A stretch of 64,000 nucleotides of DNA from positions 62,001 through 126,000 of the forward strand of contig NZ_JARXYR010000001.1 in assembly GCF_029893635.1 (NCBI RefSeq). The letters run 5' to 3'. This stretch comes from Variovorax sp. TBS-050B (GTDB lineage Bacteria; Pseudomonadota; Gammaproteobacteria; Burkholderiales; Burkholderiaceae_C). The first letter of the stretch is position 1; every line of letters starts with the position of its first letter. Made by a program: the position numbers and the translations under genes. The notes under the pieces are model-generated. The model was given only the letters and a program-made list of their open reading frames with translations. It did no database searches and was not told where the DNA came from. Shown here piece after piece: positions 31,870 to 41,563 of the stretch.

Positions 31870-33315
31870 TCAATCGCGCAGCGCGCGCAGCGCCGCATCC
31901 ACGCCGGCGCCGTACGCGGGATCGGCGCGCGTGCAGTTCTCGACATGGCGCCTGCGCGTCGCGGCCGAGGTGCCGCGCATCGCACGCGCCGTGTTCTCGA
32001 ACAGAACCTGCTGCTGTGCCGGCGTCATCAGCCTGAACAGTGCGCCGGGCTGGCTGTAGTAGTCGCTGTCGTCCCGGTGGTTCCAGCGCTGCGCCGCGCC
32101 GGAGAGCTCGAGCGGCGGCGGACGGAAGGCCGGCTGCTCCTGCCATTCGCCGCGACTGTTGGGCTCGTGGCCGATGGTGGCGCCTGCGTTGCCGTCCACG
32201 CGCATGCTGCCGTCGCGGTGGTAGCTGCGCACCGGGCAGCGCGCCGCGTTCACCGGAATCTGGAAATGGTTGACCCCGAGCCTGTAGCGCTGCGCGTCGC
32301 CGTAGGAGAACAGGCGGCCCTGCAGCATCCGGTCGGGCGAGAAGCCGATGCCCGGCACCACGTTGGCGGGGTTGAATGCCGCCTGCTCGACCTCCGCGAA
32401 GAAGTTCACCGGGTTGCGGTTCAGCTCGAGCTGGCCGACCTCGTGCAACGGAAAGTCGCCGTGCGGCCAGACCTTGGTGAGGTCGAAGGGGTTGAACGGA
32501 CTCGCGGCGGCCTGGGCTTCGGTCATCACCTGCACAAAGAGCGTCCAGCGCGGGAAGTCGCCCGCGGCGATGTGCTCGATCAGGTCGCGGTGCGCACTCT
32601 CGCGGTCGGCGCCCACGAGCGCCGCGGCTTCGTCGTCGGAGAGATTGCGGATGCCCTGCTGCGTCTTCCAGGTGAACTTCACCCAGCAGCGCTCGCCGGC
32701 CGCGTTGATGAAACTGAAGGTGTGGCTGCCGAAGCCGTGCATGTGCCGATGGCTCGCCGGAATGCCGCGGTCGCTCATCACGATCGTGACCTGGTGCAGG
32801 GCCTCGGGCAGCGAGGTCCAGAAGTCCCAGTTGTTCTCGGCGCTGCGCAGTCCGGTGCACGGGTCGCGCTTGACCGCATGGTTGAGGTCCGGGAACTTGA
32901 GCGGATCGCGGAGGAAGAACACGGGCGTGTTGTTCCCCACCAGGTCCCAGTTGCCCTGCTCGGTATAGAACTTGATGGCGAAGCCGCGGATGTCGCGCTC
33001 GGCGTCCGCCGCACCGCGCTCGCCGGCCACGGTGGAGAAGCGCACGAAGACGTCGGTGGTCTTGCCCACGCGGGAGAACGGCGCGGCGCAGGTCCAGCTG
33101 CCGAGGTCGCGCGTGGCCGTGAAGACGCCGTACGCGCCCGCGCCCTTGGCATGCATGCGGCGCTCGGGGATCACCTCGCGGTCGAAGTGCGCCAGCTTCT
33201 CGAGCAGCCACACGTCCTGGAGCAGGGCCGGGCCGCGCGGGCCCGCGGTCTCGGTGTTCTGGTTGTCGACCACCGGCGCGCCGAACGCGGTGGTCAGGGG
33301 GCCTGGTTCGTTCAT
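31870..33315 (-). CDS. katA: Monofunctional heme catalase (small-subunit, clade 3)
   Basis: Breaks hydrogen peroxide to water and oxygen; heme b enzyme, cytosolic tetramer. 481 residues. Catalytic H55 in [12 protein letters not shown]; Asn in [20 protein letters not shown]; proximal Tyr ligand in [22 protein letters not shown]-region [13 protein letters not shown]. The lack of the large-subunit flavodoxin-like C-terminus makes it clade 3. ATG at 33315 overlaps the stop of the upstream dienelactone-hydrolase gene (ATGA). Part of a four-gene operon with two hydrolases and a membrane protein. No OxyR site is obvious here. Confidence 0.95.
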   Translation of the reverse strand: MNEPGPLTTAFGAPVVDNQNTETAGPRGPALLQDVWLLEKLAHFDREVIPERRMHAKGAGAYGVFTATRDLGSWTCAAPFSRVGKTTDVFVRFSTVAGERGAADAERDIRGFAIKFYTEQGNWDLVGNNTPVFFLRDPLKFPDLNHAVKRDPCTGLRSAENNWDFWTSLPEALHQVTIVMSDRGIPASHRHMHGFGSHTFSFINAAGERCWVKFTWKTQQGIRNLSDDEAAALVGADRESAHRDLIEHIAAGDFPRWTLFVQVMTEAQAAASPFNPFDLTKVWPHGDFPLHEVGQLELNRNPVNFFAEVEQAAFNPANVVPGIGFSPDRMLQGRLFSYGDAQRYRLGVNHFQIPVNAARCPVRSYHRDGSMRVDGNAGATIGHEPNSRGEWQEQPAFRPPPLELSGAAQRWNHRDDSDYYSQPGALFRLMTPAQQQVLFENTARAMRGTSAATRRRHVENCTRADPAYGAGVDAALRALRD

Positions 33316-34007
33316 GGGGTGAGCCTCGAGCGGAAGAATTCGAAGGTGCGCGTGTTCGCGCTGTGGGCGGCGGCCGCGTCGTAGTGCGTGCCGCCATGGC
33401 GCGCGAACGCATGCCGGCAGCCCGGGTAGCGGTGCACCTGCACGTTGGGCATGCCGGCGAACGCCGCGACGATGGCCTCCTGCGCCTCGCCGGGGATGAA
33501 CTCGTCTTCCTCGCCCAGGTGCATCAGCAGCGGCGCGGCCACCGCACGGGCCTCCGCGAGGAACTCCTCGGTGCGCCCGCCGTAGTACGCCACGGCCGCA
33601 TCGGGCGCGCCGCGCGCCGCGCCCAGGAAGGTCATCAGTCCGCCCAGGCAGTAGCCCATCAGCCCGACGCGCCCGGAAGCGCCATCGAGGGTGCGCGCAG
33701 CCGCGACGGTGGCGAGCACGTCGCGCACGCCCGCATCGATGTCGAAGGCCTGGTAGAGCGCGAGCGCGCGCGGCCAGTCGTGCAGGTGGGAAAGCTCCAC
33801 GCCGGGCTCCTGGCGCCAGAACAGGTCGGGGCAGACGGCGATGAAGCCCTGCTCGGCGAGTTCGCCGCAGGTCTCGCGCATGTCGGCGTTGATGCCGAAG
33901 ATCTCCTGGCACACCACGATCGCGGGGGCGGGCCCCGCGGCCCGCGGCGGGCGGGCGACGTAGGCGCCGAAACGGCCGGCGCCGCTCTCGATGTCGATAC
34001 GGGACAT
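33312..34007 (-). CDS. Dienelactone hydrolase family protein
   Basis: 231 residues, alpha/beta-hydrolase with the dienelactone-hydrolase triad: C120 in GYCLGG, Asp in GEEDEF, and His in GCRHAFAR. Cytosolic. Its overlap with katA (four bases) and ten-base distance from the Tat hydrolase gene show an operon. Family members open lactones or act on small organic acids; here a stress-related hydrolysis is inferred rather than aromatic degradation, as no ring-cleavage genes are near. Confidence 0.9.
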   Translation of the reverse strand: MSRIDIESGAGRFGAYVARPPRAAGPAPAIVVCQEIFGINADMRETCGELAEQGFIAVCPDLFWRQEPGVELSHLHDWPRALALYQAFDIDAGVRDVLATVAAARTLDGASGRVGLMGYCLGGLMTFLGAARGAPDAAVAYYGGRTEEFLAEARAVAAPLLMHLGEEDEFIPGEAQEAIVAAFAGMPNVQVHRYPGCRHAFARHGGTHYDAAAAHSANTRTFEFFRSRLTP

Positions 34008-34017
34008 GGCCGGGCTC

Positions 34018-34995
34018 TCAGCGCTTGATGAACGCGAGCAGGTCGGCGTTGATGACCTCCGGGTGCGTCGAGCACATGCCGTGCGGCAGGCCCGGGTACA
34101 CCTTGAGCTCGGCGCCCTTCACCAGCTTCGCCGACATGTGGGCCGATGCGCCGATCGGCACGATCTGGTCGTCGTCGCCGTGCATGACCAGCGTCGGCAC
34201 GTCGATCTTCCGAAGATCGGCGGTGAAGTCGGTTTCGGAGAACGCCTTGATGCAGTCGTACTGCGCCTTGATGCCGCCCATCATTCCCTGGCGCCACCAG
34301 TTCTGGCGAATGCCTTCCGAGACCTTGGCCCCGGTGCGGTTGTAGCCGTAGAAGGGCAGCGTGATCTCGCGATAGAACTCCGCGCGGTTGTTCACCACGC
34401 CGGCGCGGATGCCGTCGAACACCTCGATCGGCAGGCCGCCCGGGTTGCCCGCGGTCTTGAGCATCAGCGGCGGAACGGCGCCGATGAGGACGGCCTTGGC
34501 GACGCGCTTGGTGCCGTGCCGGCCCAGGTAGCGCGCGACCTCGCCGCCGCCCGTGGAGTGCCCCACGTGGATGGCATCGCGCAGGTCCAGTGCCTCGGTC
34601 AGCGTGGCCAGGTCGTCGGCATAGGTGTCCATCTCGTTGCCGGTCCAGGTCTGCGTGGAGCGGCCATGGCCGCGCCGGTCGTGCGCGATCACGCGATAGC
34701 CCTGGTGCAGGAAGAACAGCATCTGCGCGTCCCAGTCGTCGGCCGTCAGTGGCCAGCCGTGGGAAAACACGATGGGCTGGCCCTTGCCCCAGTCCTTGTA
34801 GAAGATCTGGCTGCCGTCCTTGGTTTTCACGAAGTTCATGTGTTGCCTTTCTGAGGGTGGGTGCGATGGGGTCCGCACGCCGGAGCCGGCGGACGAACAG
34901 GCGGCGATCGACGCCAGCGGAAGCCACGCGGCGAGGGCGACGCGGGCGCCGCCGGCGAGGAGCTCGCGTCGCGCGATGGGGGAGGGGGATTGCAT
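34018..34995 (-). CDS. Alpha/beta-hydrolase (non-heme chloroperoxidase type) with Tat lipoprotein signal
   Basis: 325 residues if read from the ATG at 34995. That start brings in an in-frame twin-arginine signal ([17 protein letters not shown]) and a lipobox ending ASIAAC, with AAGG upstream. The ATG at 34839 would give the bare 273-residue enzyme (MNFVKTKDG), which has a weaker ribosome site. The core matches bromo-/chloroperoxidase-type hydrolases: [22 protein letters not shown], nucleophile GHSTGGGE, Asp in HGDDDQIVP, His in PGLPHGM. First gene of the hydrolase-hydrolase-katA-membrane operon. Periplasmic, lipid-anchored perhydrolase is inferred. Confidence 0.85.
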   Translation of the reverse strand: MQSPSPIARRELLAGGARVALAAWLPLASIAACSSAGSGVRTPSHPPSERQHMNFVKTKDGSQIFYKDWGKGQPIVFSHGWPLTADDWDAQMLFFLHQGYRVIAHDRRGHGRSTQTWTGNEMDTYADDLATLTEALDLRDAIHVGHSTGGGEVARYLGRHGTKRVAKAVLIGAVPPLMLKTAGNPGGLPIEVFDGIRAGVVNNRAEFYREITLPFYGYNRTGAKVSEGIRQNWWRQGMMGGIKAQYDCIKAFSETDFTADLRKIDVPTLVMHGDDDQIVPIGASAHMSAKLVKGAELKVYPGLPHGMCSTHPEVINADLLAFIKR

Positions 34996-35253
34996 CGGTG
35001 CTGCCTTGCTGGGTGATTGCCAGACCGGATCGTCGGGGTCGCGACGCGCCTTGACATCGCTCTTTGGGACTAGGCGCGGATGACCCCACGTGCCTCCGTG
35101 CGCTTCGAGGCACGCGCCTCGGGTCTTCGCCTTTGGAGATAGATGCGCATCGGCTCGACGGGAGTGCCGCGCCGCGCCGGGCGCGACGAACATGACGGCG
35201 CCCGTTCCTTTCCTGCTTTCTTCCCGCATCTCCTTCATCCACTTGGAAACGAC
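34996..35253. other. Divergent intergenic region
   Basis: 258 bases between the Tat hydrolase and a secreted protein. A TTGACA near 35052 could serve as a -35 box toward the plus strand. I see no other element or gene here. Confidence 0.3.
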
Positions 35254-35679
35254 ATGAAACTGCTTCAGAAGATCGGCATCGCAGCCGCACTCGGCATGGC
35301 CGCCGGCCATCTCCCCCACGCGCTGGCGCAGTCCGCCGGGACGGCCGACAAGGCCGAGGCGCGCGCAGCCCGCAAGGCCGGGGGGGCGCAAGCCACCAGG
35401 GACTTCCAGCCGGGCGAAGGCACGCCGATCCCCGATGCCCGGCGCAAGGTTCCGCGCGAGGAGCGCGTGCAGGCGCGCGAGGGACGCAAGCCCGCGGGTG
35501 CCGCCGCGGCCCGTGCCTTCAAGAGCGCGGAGGGCGATCCCAAGCCGGTCGCCGTGGCGAGGGAACCGCGTGCCGAGCGCCGCGCCGAACGCCGGGCCCG
35601 GCGTGCGGAGCTCAGCGCCGAGAACAGGGCAGGCCGGCTTCCGAGCTACGGCGAAGGCCACGGCGGCACCGCGAAATAG
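35254..35679 (+). CDS. Secreted basic Ala/Arg-rich hypothetical protein
   Basis: 141 residues: signal peptide ([26 protein letters not shown]) then a charged, Ala/Arg/Glu-rich mature region ([23 protein letters not shown]) with no core fold. Probably a small exported, disordered or coiled protein. The ATG at 35254 was chosen because the signal peptide starts there. It is 15 bases ahead of the PLD lipoprotein gene, so likely in the same operon, with an envelope role inferred. Confidence 0.7.
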   Translation: MKLLQKIGIAAALGMAAGHLPHALAQSAGTADKAEARAARKAGGAQATRDFQPGEGTPIPDARRKVPREERVQAREGRKPAGAAAARAFKSAEGDPKPVAVAREPRAERRAERRARRAELSAENRAGRLPSYGEGHGGTAK

Positions 35680-35694
35680 CAGCGGCCGGTCGAC

Positions 35695-37272
35695 ATGCGC
35701 CTCGCCCGGCTGCTCGCCGCGCTGGTGTGCCTGCCGCTCGCCGGCTGGCTGGCGGGATGCGCCTCCGGTCTCCCGGCACGGGAGCGGACGCCGGTGCAGT
35801 GGGCACTCGCCCCGGCGCATGACGGCGCCCTGGGGCGCCTTGCGGCGGCGCCGCCACCGGGGGCAGCGCCATCGGACGCCGCCGCGACGCGGGTCCAGCC
35901 GCTCGTCGAAGCCCCGCTGGCGCTGGACGCCCGGCTCGCGCTGATTCGCAACGCGCAGTCGTCGATCGATCTGCAGACCTACTACCTCGGCAACGACGCC
36001 ACCGGAGCGCTGATCCTGCGCGAACTGCAGCAGGCCGCGCGCCGTGGCGTGCGCGTGCGGCTGCTGCTGGACGACTTCCACACGGCCGGACGCGATCCGT
36101 GGCTCCTGGCGCTGGAAAGGGAGCCGTTCGCGCACGTGCGCCTGTTCAATCCGTTCTTCGGCCGCCAGCGCAACCCCGCGCAGCGGCTGTTCGCATTCGT
36201 GGCGGATTTCTCGCGGCTCACGCACCGGATGCACAACAAGCTGATGGTGGCGGACGGTGTGCTCGCGATCGCAGGCGGGCGCAACGTCGCGGACGAGTAC
36301 TTCCTGCGTGCCCGCGAGGCGAACTTCATCGACCTCGAGGTTCTGCTGGGCGGCGCGCTGGTGGCAGAGCTGCAGTCGATCTTCGACCTCTACTGGAACA
36401 GTGATCTCGCCTACGGCATCGAACAGGTGACCCATGCATCCGCCGCCGAGGCGGTGCGCCCGATCGAAGCGCAAGGCGATGCCGCCGGACACGAGGACGT
36501 CGCGCCGGGCGCCGCGCACCCCCCGCGCGGCGCATGGGTCTCGGCGCAGATCGAGCAAGGCGCGTCGTCACGCTGGCTTGCCGCTGACGCGGGCGCCGTG
36601 GCCGACCCGCCCGACCGGCGGCCCGGCGCCGCGGCGCCGCACTGCATCACCGCGCGCGAACGCATGGCACAGCTGGTCGAGTCGGCCCGGGAGAGCTACG
36701 AGCTGGTGACGCCGTACTTCATTCCCGATGCGGCGGCGCTGGCGCAGATCGAAAGACTGCGCGCCCGCGGCGTGCAGGTGAGCATCGCGACGAACGGCAT
36801 GGCCGATACCGACGAACCCATCGTGAACACGGTCTACAACCGCTTCCGCCGCGAGCTGCTGGCGCGCGGCGTGCGGCTGTTCGAAGTGAGCGCGCGCCAG
36901 ATCGGTCGCAGCCGCCCGCTGCGGCAGCGCTTCGGCGACTCGAAGGGCCGCCTGCATGCCAAGCTGGCAATCATCGATCGGCGCACGGTGCTGCTCGGTT
37001 CCGTGAACTTCGATCCGCGCTCCGCGCGGCTCAACACCGAGCTCGGCGTTCGCATCCGCAGCGAAGAGGTCGCGCGCCGGCTCCGGGATGCGCTGCACAT
37101 GGACAGCTCGGAGGGCGTGTACGAAGTCGTGCTCGACCCGGACACGCGCACGTTGCGCTGGGTTTCGAACGGTCCCGAGCGCGAAGTGCTCGACGAGGAA
37201 CCCGGCGTGGGGCTCCTCTTCAGGCTGCGCATGCTGTGGCTGTCGTGGCTGGTTCCGCTGGACCAGCTCTGA
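35695..37272 (+). CDS. Phospholipase D family lipoprotein (cardiolipin-synthase-like)
   Basis: 525 residues with lipoprotein signal (LAGWLAGC, Cys at about 22) and two HKD motifs. HKD1 is H180-x-K182-x4-D187 (HNKLMVADG) followed by [13 protein letters not shown]2 is H421-x-K423-x4-D428 ([10 protein letters not shown]) followed by GSVNFDPRS. This is the ClsC-type arrangement: phosphatidyltransferase or phosphodiesterase acting in the envelope. It is co-transcribed with the basic secreted protein and is probably involved in lipid remodelling. Confidence 0.9.
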   Translation: MRLARLLAALVCLPLAGWLAGCASGLPARERTPVQWALAPAHDGALGRLAAAPPPGAAPSDAAATRVQPLVEAPLALDARLALIRNAQSSIDLQTYYLGNDATGALILRELQQAARRGVRVRLLLDDFHTAGRDPWLLALEREPFAHVRLFNPFFGRQRNPAQRLFAFVADFSRLTHRMHNKLMVADGVLAIAGGRNVADEYFLRAREANFIDLEVLLGGALVAELQSIFDLYWNSDLAYGIEQVTHASAAEAVRPIEAQGDAAGHEDVAPGAAHPPRGAWVSAQIEQGASSRWLAADAGAVADPPDRRPGAAAPHCITARERMAQLVESARESYELVTPYFIPDAAALAQIERLRARGVQVSIATNGMADTDEPIVNTVYNRFRRELLARGVRLFEVSARQIGRSRPLRQRFGDSKGRLHAKLAIIDRRTVLLGSVNFDPRSARLNTELGVRIRSEEVARRLRDALHMDSSEGVYEVVLDPDTRTLRWVSNGPEREVLDEEPGVGLLFRLRMLWLSWLVPLDQL

Positions 37273-37285
37273 GCATTCGCTGCGC

Positions 37286-38251
37286 TCAGTCGAGCTTGAT
37301 GCCCACCTTCTTCACCACCTGTTCCCACTTGCGCGAATCGGCCTCCACCAGCTTCGCGAACTCGGCCGGGTTGAGCGCGCCGGCTTCCATGCCCATCTTG
37401 GTGATCGACTCGCGCACGTTCGGCTGCGCGAGCACGGCCGCGATCTCCTGCGCGAGGCGGTTGACCACCGGCATCGGGGTGCCGCCGGTGGTGAAGACGC
37501 CGTACCACGAGACCACGTCGTAGCCCGGCACGCCCGACTCGGCAATGGTCGGCACGTTGGGCATCGAATCGACGCGCTTGGCGCTCGTCACCGCGAGGAT
37601 GCGCACCTTGCCGGTGTCGGCGCCGGCCTTGGCCGAGGGCAGGCTCGCGAAGGTCAGCTGCGCCTGGCCGCCCATCACGTCCTGCATCGCCGGCGCATCG
37701 CCGCGGTAGGGGATGTGCGTGATGAACACGCCCGCCATGCTCTTGAAGAGCTCGGCCGACAGGTGCGAGATGGTGCCGTTGCCCGGCGAGGTGACGTTGA
37801 GCGTGCCCGGGTGCGCCTTGGCATAGGCGAGCAGCTCCCGCACGTTCTTCACCGGCAGCTCGGCGTTGACCACCAGCGCATTGGCCGACTTGGCCACCAG
37901 CGACACCGGCTGCACGCCCTTGACCGGGTCGTACGGCAGCTTGCTGTAGATCGAGGGCGCGATCGCCTGGCCGCCGACCGAGCCGAGCAGCAGCGTCTGG
38001 CCGTTGGGCCGGGCGCGTGCCATCTCGGCGGTGGCCACGGTGCTGCCGCCGCCGGGCTTGTTCTCGACCACCATCGTTTCCTTGGTGTTGAGCTGGAACT
38101 GCGTGGCGATCAGGCGCGCCATCACGTCGTTGCCGCCGCCGGGCGCGAAGCCGACCAGCATGCGGATGGGGGAGGGCGGAAGGTCCTGCGCGGCGGCAGG
38201 GCCGAGGGCCAGTGCCATGACAAGAGCCGGAACGATGGTGAAAAGGCGCAT
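37286..38251 (-). CDS. Bug/TctC-type tricarboxylate-transport receptor
   Basis: Periplasmic binding protein of a tripartite tricarboxylate transporter, 321 residues, with a Sec signal (MRLFTIVPALVMALALGPAAAQ). Bug hallmarks are IRMLVGFAPGGGNDVMARLIA, VVENKPGGGS, ILAVTSAKR, and WYGVFTTGGTP. It is the last gene of the C-N lyase/opine-oxidase operon, 59 bases after the argininosuccinate-lyase-like gene. That suggests it captures the substrate of these enzymes, an amino-dicarboxylate or similar. No TctA/TctB membrane genes are near; these often lie elsewhere. Confidence 0.93.
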   Translation of the reverse strand: MRLFTIVPALVMALALGPAAAQDLPPSPIRMLVGFAPGGGNDVMARLIATQFQLNTKETMVVENKPGGGSTVATAEMARARPNGQTLLLGSVGGQAIAPSIYSKLPYDPVKGVQPVSLVAKSANALVVNAELPVKNVRELLAYAKAHPGTLNVTSPGNGTISHLSAELFKSMAGVFITHIPYRGDAPAMQDVMGGQAQLTFASLPSAKAGADTGKVRILAVTSAKRVDSMPNVPTIAESGVPGYDVVSWYGVFTTGGTPMPVVNRLAQEIAAVLAQPNVRESITKMGMEAGALNPAEFAKLVEADSRKWEQVVKKVGIKLD

Positions 38252-38310
38252 TTCTCAATCCTCGGTGAAGCTGCGGCCCGTCGGAGCAGGGCGCCGCATG
38301 GGGGGTGGGT

Positions 38311-39810
38311 TTAAAGGGCGAGTCTCCGGATGCTCTGCTTGAGGTCCGCGCGGGCCTCGTTGCTCTTGTCGCGTCGGGCGGCGTTGCGCTGGCGGTCGGC
38401 CGCCGAGAGGCGCTCGAGTTCGGCCACGCGTTCCTCGACGCGCACCGGCGCCGGGCCGCCCGGCACCAGGCGGCTGTGGACGCTGGCGAGCGGGTCGAGG
38501 CTCGCGCGCACTTCCTCGTCGCCGAGGTCGAGCGGCCGGCCGAGCTGGTCCAGCGCGGCGCGGTTCAGCATCTCCAGGCCGACCTCGTCGGCGCCGAGCG
38601 CGCGGTCCATCGCCTCGCGCACCACCGCGCCCACCACATGGTGCGACTCGCGGAACGAGAGCCCCGCGCGCCGCACCAGCAGGTCGGCCAGGTCGGTGGC
38701 CGAACTGAAGTCGCGGCGCACGCGCCGTGCCATCGCCTCGGCATCGGGCTCGGCGGTGCGCACCACGAGGTCGAGCAGCGCCAGGCAGCGCAGGCATTCC
38801 TCGCCGGCCTCCCAGAGGCTGCGCATGCCCTCGCGGCTCGCATCGCCCGTGTGGCTGAAATTGGTGCCCCTGATGGTCGAGAGCGATGCGCCCAGCAGGC
38901 CGATCAGGTGGCCGCCCTTGCCCTTGAGGTACTCGAGCACGACCGGGTTCTTCTTCTGCGGCATGATGCTCGACGTGCCCGCCACCCGGTCCGGGAAGTC
39001 GATCAGGCCGAACTCCGCAGTGCACCACACGAAGTAGTCCTGCGCGAAGCGGCTCCAGCCCACGGCGCAGATCGTCATTGCCGACAGCAGCTCCAGCGCG
39101 AAGTCGCGCGAGCCTACCGCATCGAGCGCGTTCGGCAGCACCGCGCCGAAGCCGAGCAGCCGCGCGCTCTCCGCGCGGTCGATCGCGAACGAGGTGCCCG
39201 CGAGCGCGCCGGCGCCGAGCGGGCAGCGGTCGATCAGCCGCTCGACCTGCTGCACGCGCTCGATGTCGCGCGTCAGCACCTCGGCCATGGCCGAGAGATA
39301 GAAGCCGTAGGTGATCGGCTGCGCGGGCTGCAGATGGGTGTAGCCCGGCATCACGGTGCGGCTGTGCCGCCGGGCGCCTTCGAGCGCGGACGCGCGCACG
39401 GTGCACAGCGCATCCACCAGCGACAGCGCGAGCTCGCGCGCACGCATGCGGTCCATGGTGGCGAGGATGTCGTTGCGGCTGCGCGCCATGTGCAGGTAGC
39501 CGCCGACGTGGCTGCCGGCCACCCGCATCAGGTGCGCCTCGTAGTTGAAGTAGGCATCCTCGATCGACGGGTCCAGCGGCACGGCGGCCACGCCCTCGTC
39601 CTCGATCCGCGCCAGCGCGCGGGCGAGCTCCGCGGCCGGTTCGCGCGGCATCAGCCCGGTGTGCAGCAGCATCAGCAGGTGGGCCTGGTTCACGTCGTTG
39701 AGCGGACCGAACACGGCCGGGAAGTCCTTCGCGAGGCGCGGCGCGTAGATGTGCTCGGTGACCTCGGTGGCGGTGCCTTCGGTGAGGCGGCGGCTGACTT
39801 TGGAGTTCAT
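38311..39810 (-). CDS. Argininosuccinate-lyase-like C-N lyase
   Basis: 499 residues of the fumarase/aspartase superfamily. Signature S280-S281-x-MPQKKNP (loop with catalytic Ser), GYTHLQPAQPITYG with the active-site His, and MARSRNDILAT. Closest by eye to argininosuccinate lyase, but it is not next to argG. It is co-translated (ATGA) with opine-oxidase-like genes and linked to a Bug receptor. The same superfamily contains EDDS lyase and iminodisuccinate lyase, which split aminodicarboxylates to fumarate plus an amine. A catabolic C-N lyase is therefore likelier than a biosynthetic argH. Confidence 0.85.
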   Translation of the reverse strand: MNSKVSRRLTEGTATEVTEHIYAPRLAKDFPAVFGPLNDVNQAHLLMLLHTGLMPREPAAELARALARIEDEGVAAVPLDPSIEDAYFNYEAHLMRVAGSHVGGYLHMARSRNDILATMDRMRARELALSLVDALCTVRASALEGARRHSRTVMPGYTHLQPAQPITYGFYLSAMAEVLTRDIERVQQVERLIDRCPLGAGALAGTSFAIDRAESARLLGFGAVLPNALDAVGSRDFALELLSAMTICAVGWSRFAQDYFVWCTAEFGLIDFPDRVAGTSSIMPQKKNPVVLEYLKGKGGHLIGLLGASLSTIRGTNFSHTGDASREGMRSLWEAGEECLRCLALLDLVVRTAEPDAEAMARRVRRDFSSATDLADLLVRRAGLSFRESHHVVGAVVREAMDRALGADEVGLEMLNRAALDQLGRPLDLGDEEVRASLDPLASVHSRLVPGGPAPVRVEERVAELERLSAADRQRNAARRDKSNEARADLKQSIRRLAL

Positions 39811-41270
39811 GGTTTCTTGAAGCGCACCACGGCCTCGCGCGAGGCCTGGGTCTGCGGCAGCGCGGCGATCTCGCCCAGCGTCACCGGCTTGATGGGAAAG
39901 CGCACGCGGTAGCTGCCCACGTCGCGCGGATGGCGGCCCTGCTCGTCGGCCATCACCTCGGTCACGGTGAGGCCGCAGAAGCGGCCCTGGCAGGGGCCCA
40001 TGCCGCAGCGCAGGAAGGCCTTGAGCTGGTTCGGGCCCTGGCAGCCCAGGCGCGTGGCCTCGCGCACCTGCGCGGCCGTGACTTCCTCGCAGCGGCAGAC
40101 GATGGTGTCGCCCACCGGGCGGCGCAGGCGCTCGGGCACGCGGTAGAGCGTCTCGAAGAACTCGCGACCGCGCGTGGCGCGCGAGAGCGCCGCGCGGTGC
40201 GGCGCGGCCTCGCGGTCGCGGGCCGCTGCATCCAGCACGCCCAGCGAGGCCGCCGCATGCAGGGCCGCGAGACGGCCGCGGTGCTCGGCCGCGACCGCGC
40301 CCGCGATGCCCGCGCCGTCGCCCGCGATGGTCAGCTGCGGCACGCTGGTGGCGCCCCAGGCGTCGACCACCGGCTCCCAGCAGTCCTGCCGCTCGTTCCA
40401 GGCATGGTCGGCGCCGATCGCGCGCGAGAGCTGCGTGTTCGGCACCACGCCCTGGTGCAGCAGCAGCTGGTCGACGTCGATCGTGCGCGTCTCGCCGCCG
40501 GCCTCGTAGCGCAGCTGCGCGAGCCGGCCCTGCACGCCGATGGCTTCGAGCGCACCGACGCCGCCGACGACCGGCACCTGCGCCTTCACCGCGCGCAGCA
40601 GCTTCAGCCCCTTGCCGAGGTACGGCGAGCGCAGGAAGCCCCAGGCATGCGGCAGCGCGCGGCGCCACTGGCCGGGCACGCCGGTCTCGAGCAGCGCATG
40701 GATCTTCACGCCCGCGTTGAGGTACTGCCATGCGAGCAGGTACAGCAGCGGCCCGGCGCCGGCGAGCACCGTGGTGCCGGTGGGCACCACGCCCGCGGTC
40801 TTGAGCAGGATCTGCGCGGCGCCCGCGGTCAGCACGCCGGGCAGCGTCCAGCCCGGCACCGGGAAGGGCCGCTCCTGTGCGCCGGTGGCAAGGACGATGT
40901 GGCGGCAGTGCAGCAGGCCGCCCGTGCGCTCCGCGGCATTCGAGTAGGCGACCTCGAAGCCGCCCTCGTCGCGGCGGTTCACCGCCCACACCATCGCGCC
41001 CGCGACATGGCGTGCGCCGCTCGCGCGGAACGGCGCGAGCAGGTCCAGGCCGTGCCAGTAGTCGGCGCCCAGGATCGCGCGGTCCTGCACCGGCGTGCTG
41101 CCGATGGCGCGGTAGATCTGGCCGCCCGGCGCGGGCTGCTCGTCGATCAGCACGGTGTCGAGCCCGAGGCGCGCGGCCCGCGTCGCAGCGGCCAGCCCGG
41201 CCGGGCCGGCGCCGATGACCAGCAGGTCGCATTCGAGCGGCGCGCGCAGCGGCAGCGAAGGCGCGTTCAT
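39807..41270 (-). CDS. FAD/NAD-dependent oxidoreductase with BFD-like [2Fe-2S] tail (opine-oxidase A-like)
   Basis: 487 residues. N-terminal nucleotide-binding IGAGPAGLAAATRAA and a second GAGPLLYLLA site make it a pyridine-nucleotide-type flavoprotein. The C-terminus holds a BFD-like cluster domain (CRCEEVT...LRCGMGPCQGRFCG). This is the layout of the OoxA/HcnB-type subunit in octopine/nopaline, cyanide-forming glycine and hydroxyproline dehydrogenases. Its ATG overlaps the [2Fe-2S] gene and its stop overlaps the lyase gene, both by four bases. It should form the electron-carrying partner of the other two subunits. Confidence 0.9.
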   Translation of the reverse strand: MNAPSLPLRAPLECDLLVIGAGPAGLAAATRAARLGLDTVLIDEQPAPGGQIYRAIGSTPVQDRAILGADYWHGLDLLAPFRASGARHVAGAMVWAVNRRDEGGFEVAYSNAAERTGGLLHCRHIVLATGAQERPFPVPGWTLPGVLTAGAAQILLKTAGVVPTGTTVLAGAGPLLYLLAWQYLNAGVKIHALLETGVPGQWRRALPHAWGFLRSPYLGKGLKLLRAVKAQVPVVGGVGALEAIGVQGRLAQLRYEAGGETRTIDVDQLLLHQGVVPNTQLSRAIGADHAWNERQDCWEPVVDAWGATSVPQLTIAGDGAGIAGAVAAEHRGRLAALHAAASLGVLDAAARDREAAPHRAALSRATRGREFFETLYRVPERLRRPVGDTIVCRCEEVTAAQVREATRLGCQGPNQLKAFLRCGMGPCQGRFCGLTVTEVMADEQGRHPRDVGSYRVRFPIKPVTLGEIAALPQTQASREAVVRFKKP

Positions 41271-41563
41271 GCCTTCACCTCGCGCGCACCCAGCTGGCGG
41301 TTCACGACCATCCCCTCGCGCACCCGCGTCATGCAGGCCTGCTGGTTGGGCTGCCCGTCGATGCCGACCAGGCAGTCGTAGCACACGCCCATCATGCAGA
41401 AGGGGCCGCGCGCCGTGCCCGAGACGGCGGTGTCGCGGCAGGCATCGATGCCCGCGGCCAGCAGCGCGGCCGCGACGCTGTCGCCCTCGCCGCAGGCGAT
41501 CGACGCGCCGTCCACGGTGATGCGCACCGTGCGCGCGGCGGGCGGCTCAAGCCGACTGAACAT
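41267..41563 (-). CDS. [2Fe-2S] ferredoxin-like small subunit (opine-oxidase C-like)
   Basis: 98 residues; cysteines C56, C61, C64 and C77 in FCMMGVCYDCLV...QQACM form the plant-type cluster site of the OoxC/HcnA subunit. It overlaps the two neighbouring flavoprotein genes (17 bases with the upstream, 4 with the downstream), which argues for a stoichiometric complex. Cytosolic. Confidence 0.92.
   Translation of the reverse strand: MFSRLEPPAARTVRITVDGASIACGEGDSVAAALLAAGIDACRDTAVSGTARGPFCMMGVCYDCLVGIDGQPNQQACMTRVREGMVVNRQLGAREVKA

Noticed and set aside
38311..39810. Housekeeping argininosuccinate lyase (argH)
   Set aside because: Its operon with opine-oxidase and Bug genes argues against arginine biosynthesis, so no argH symbol was given.
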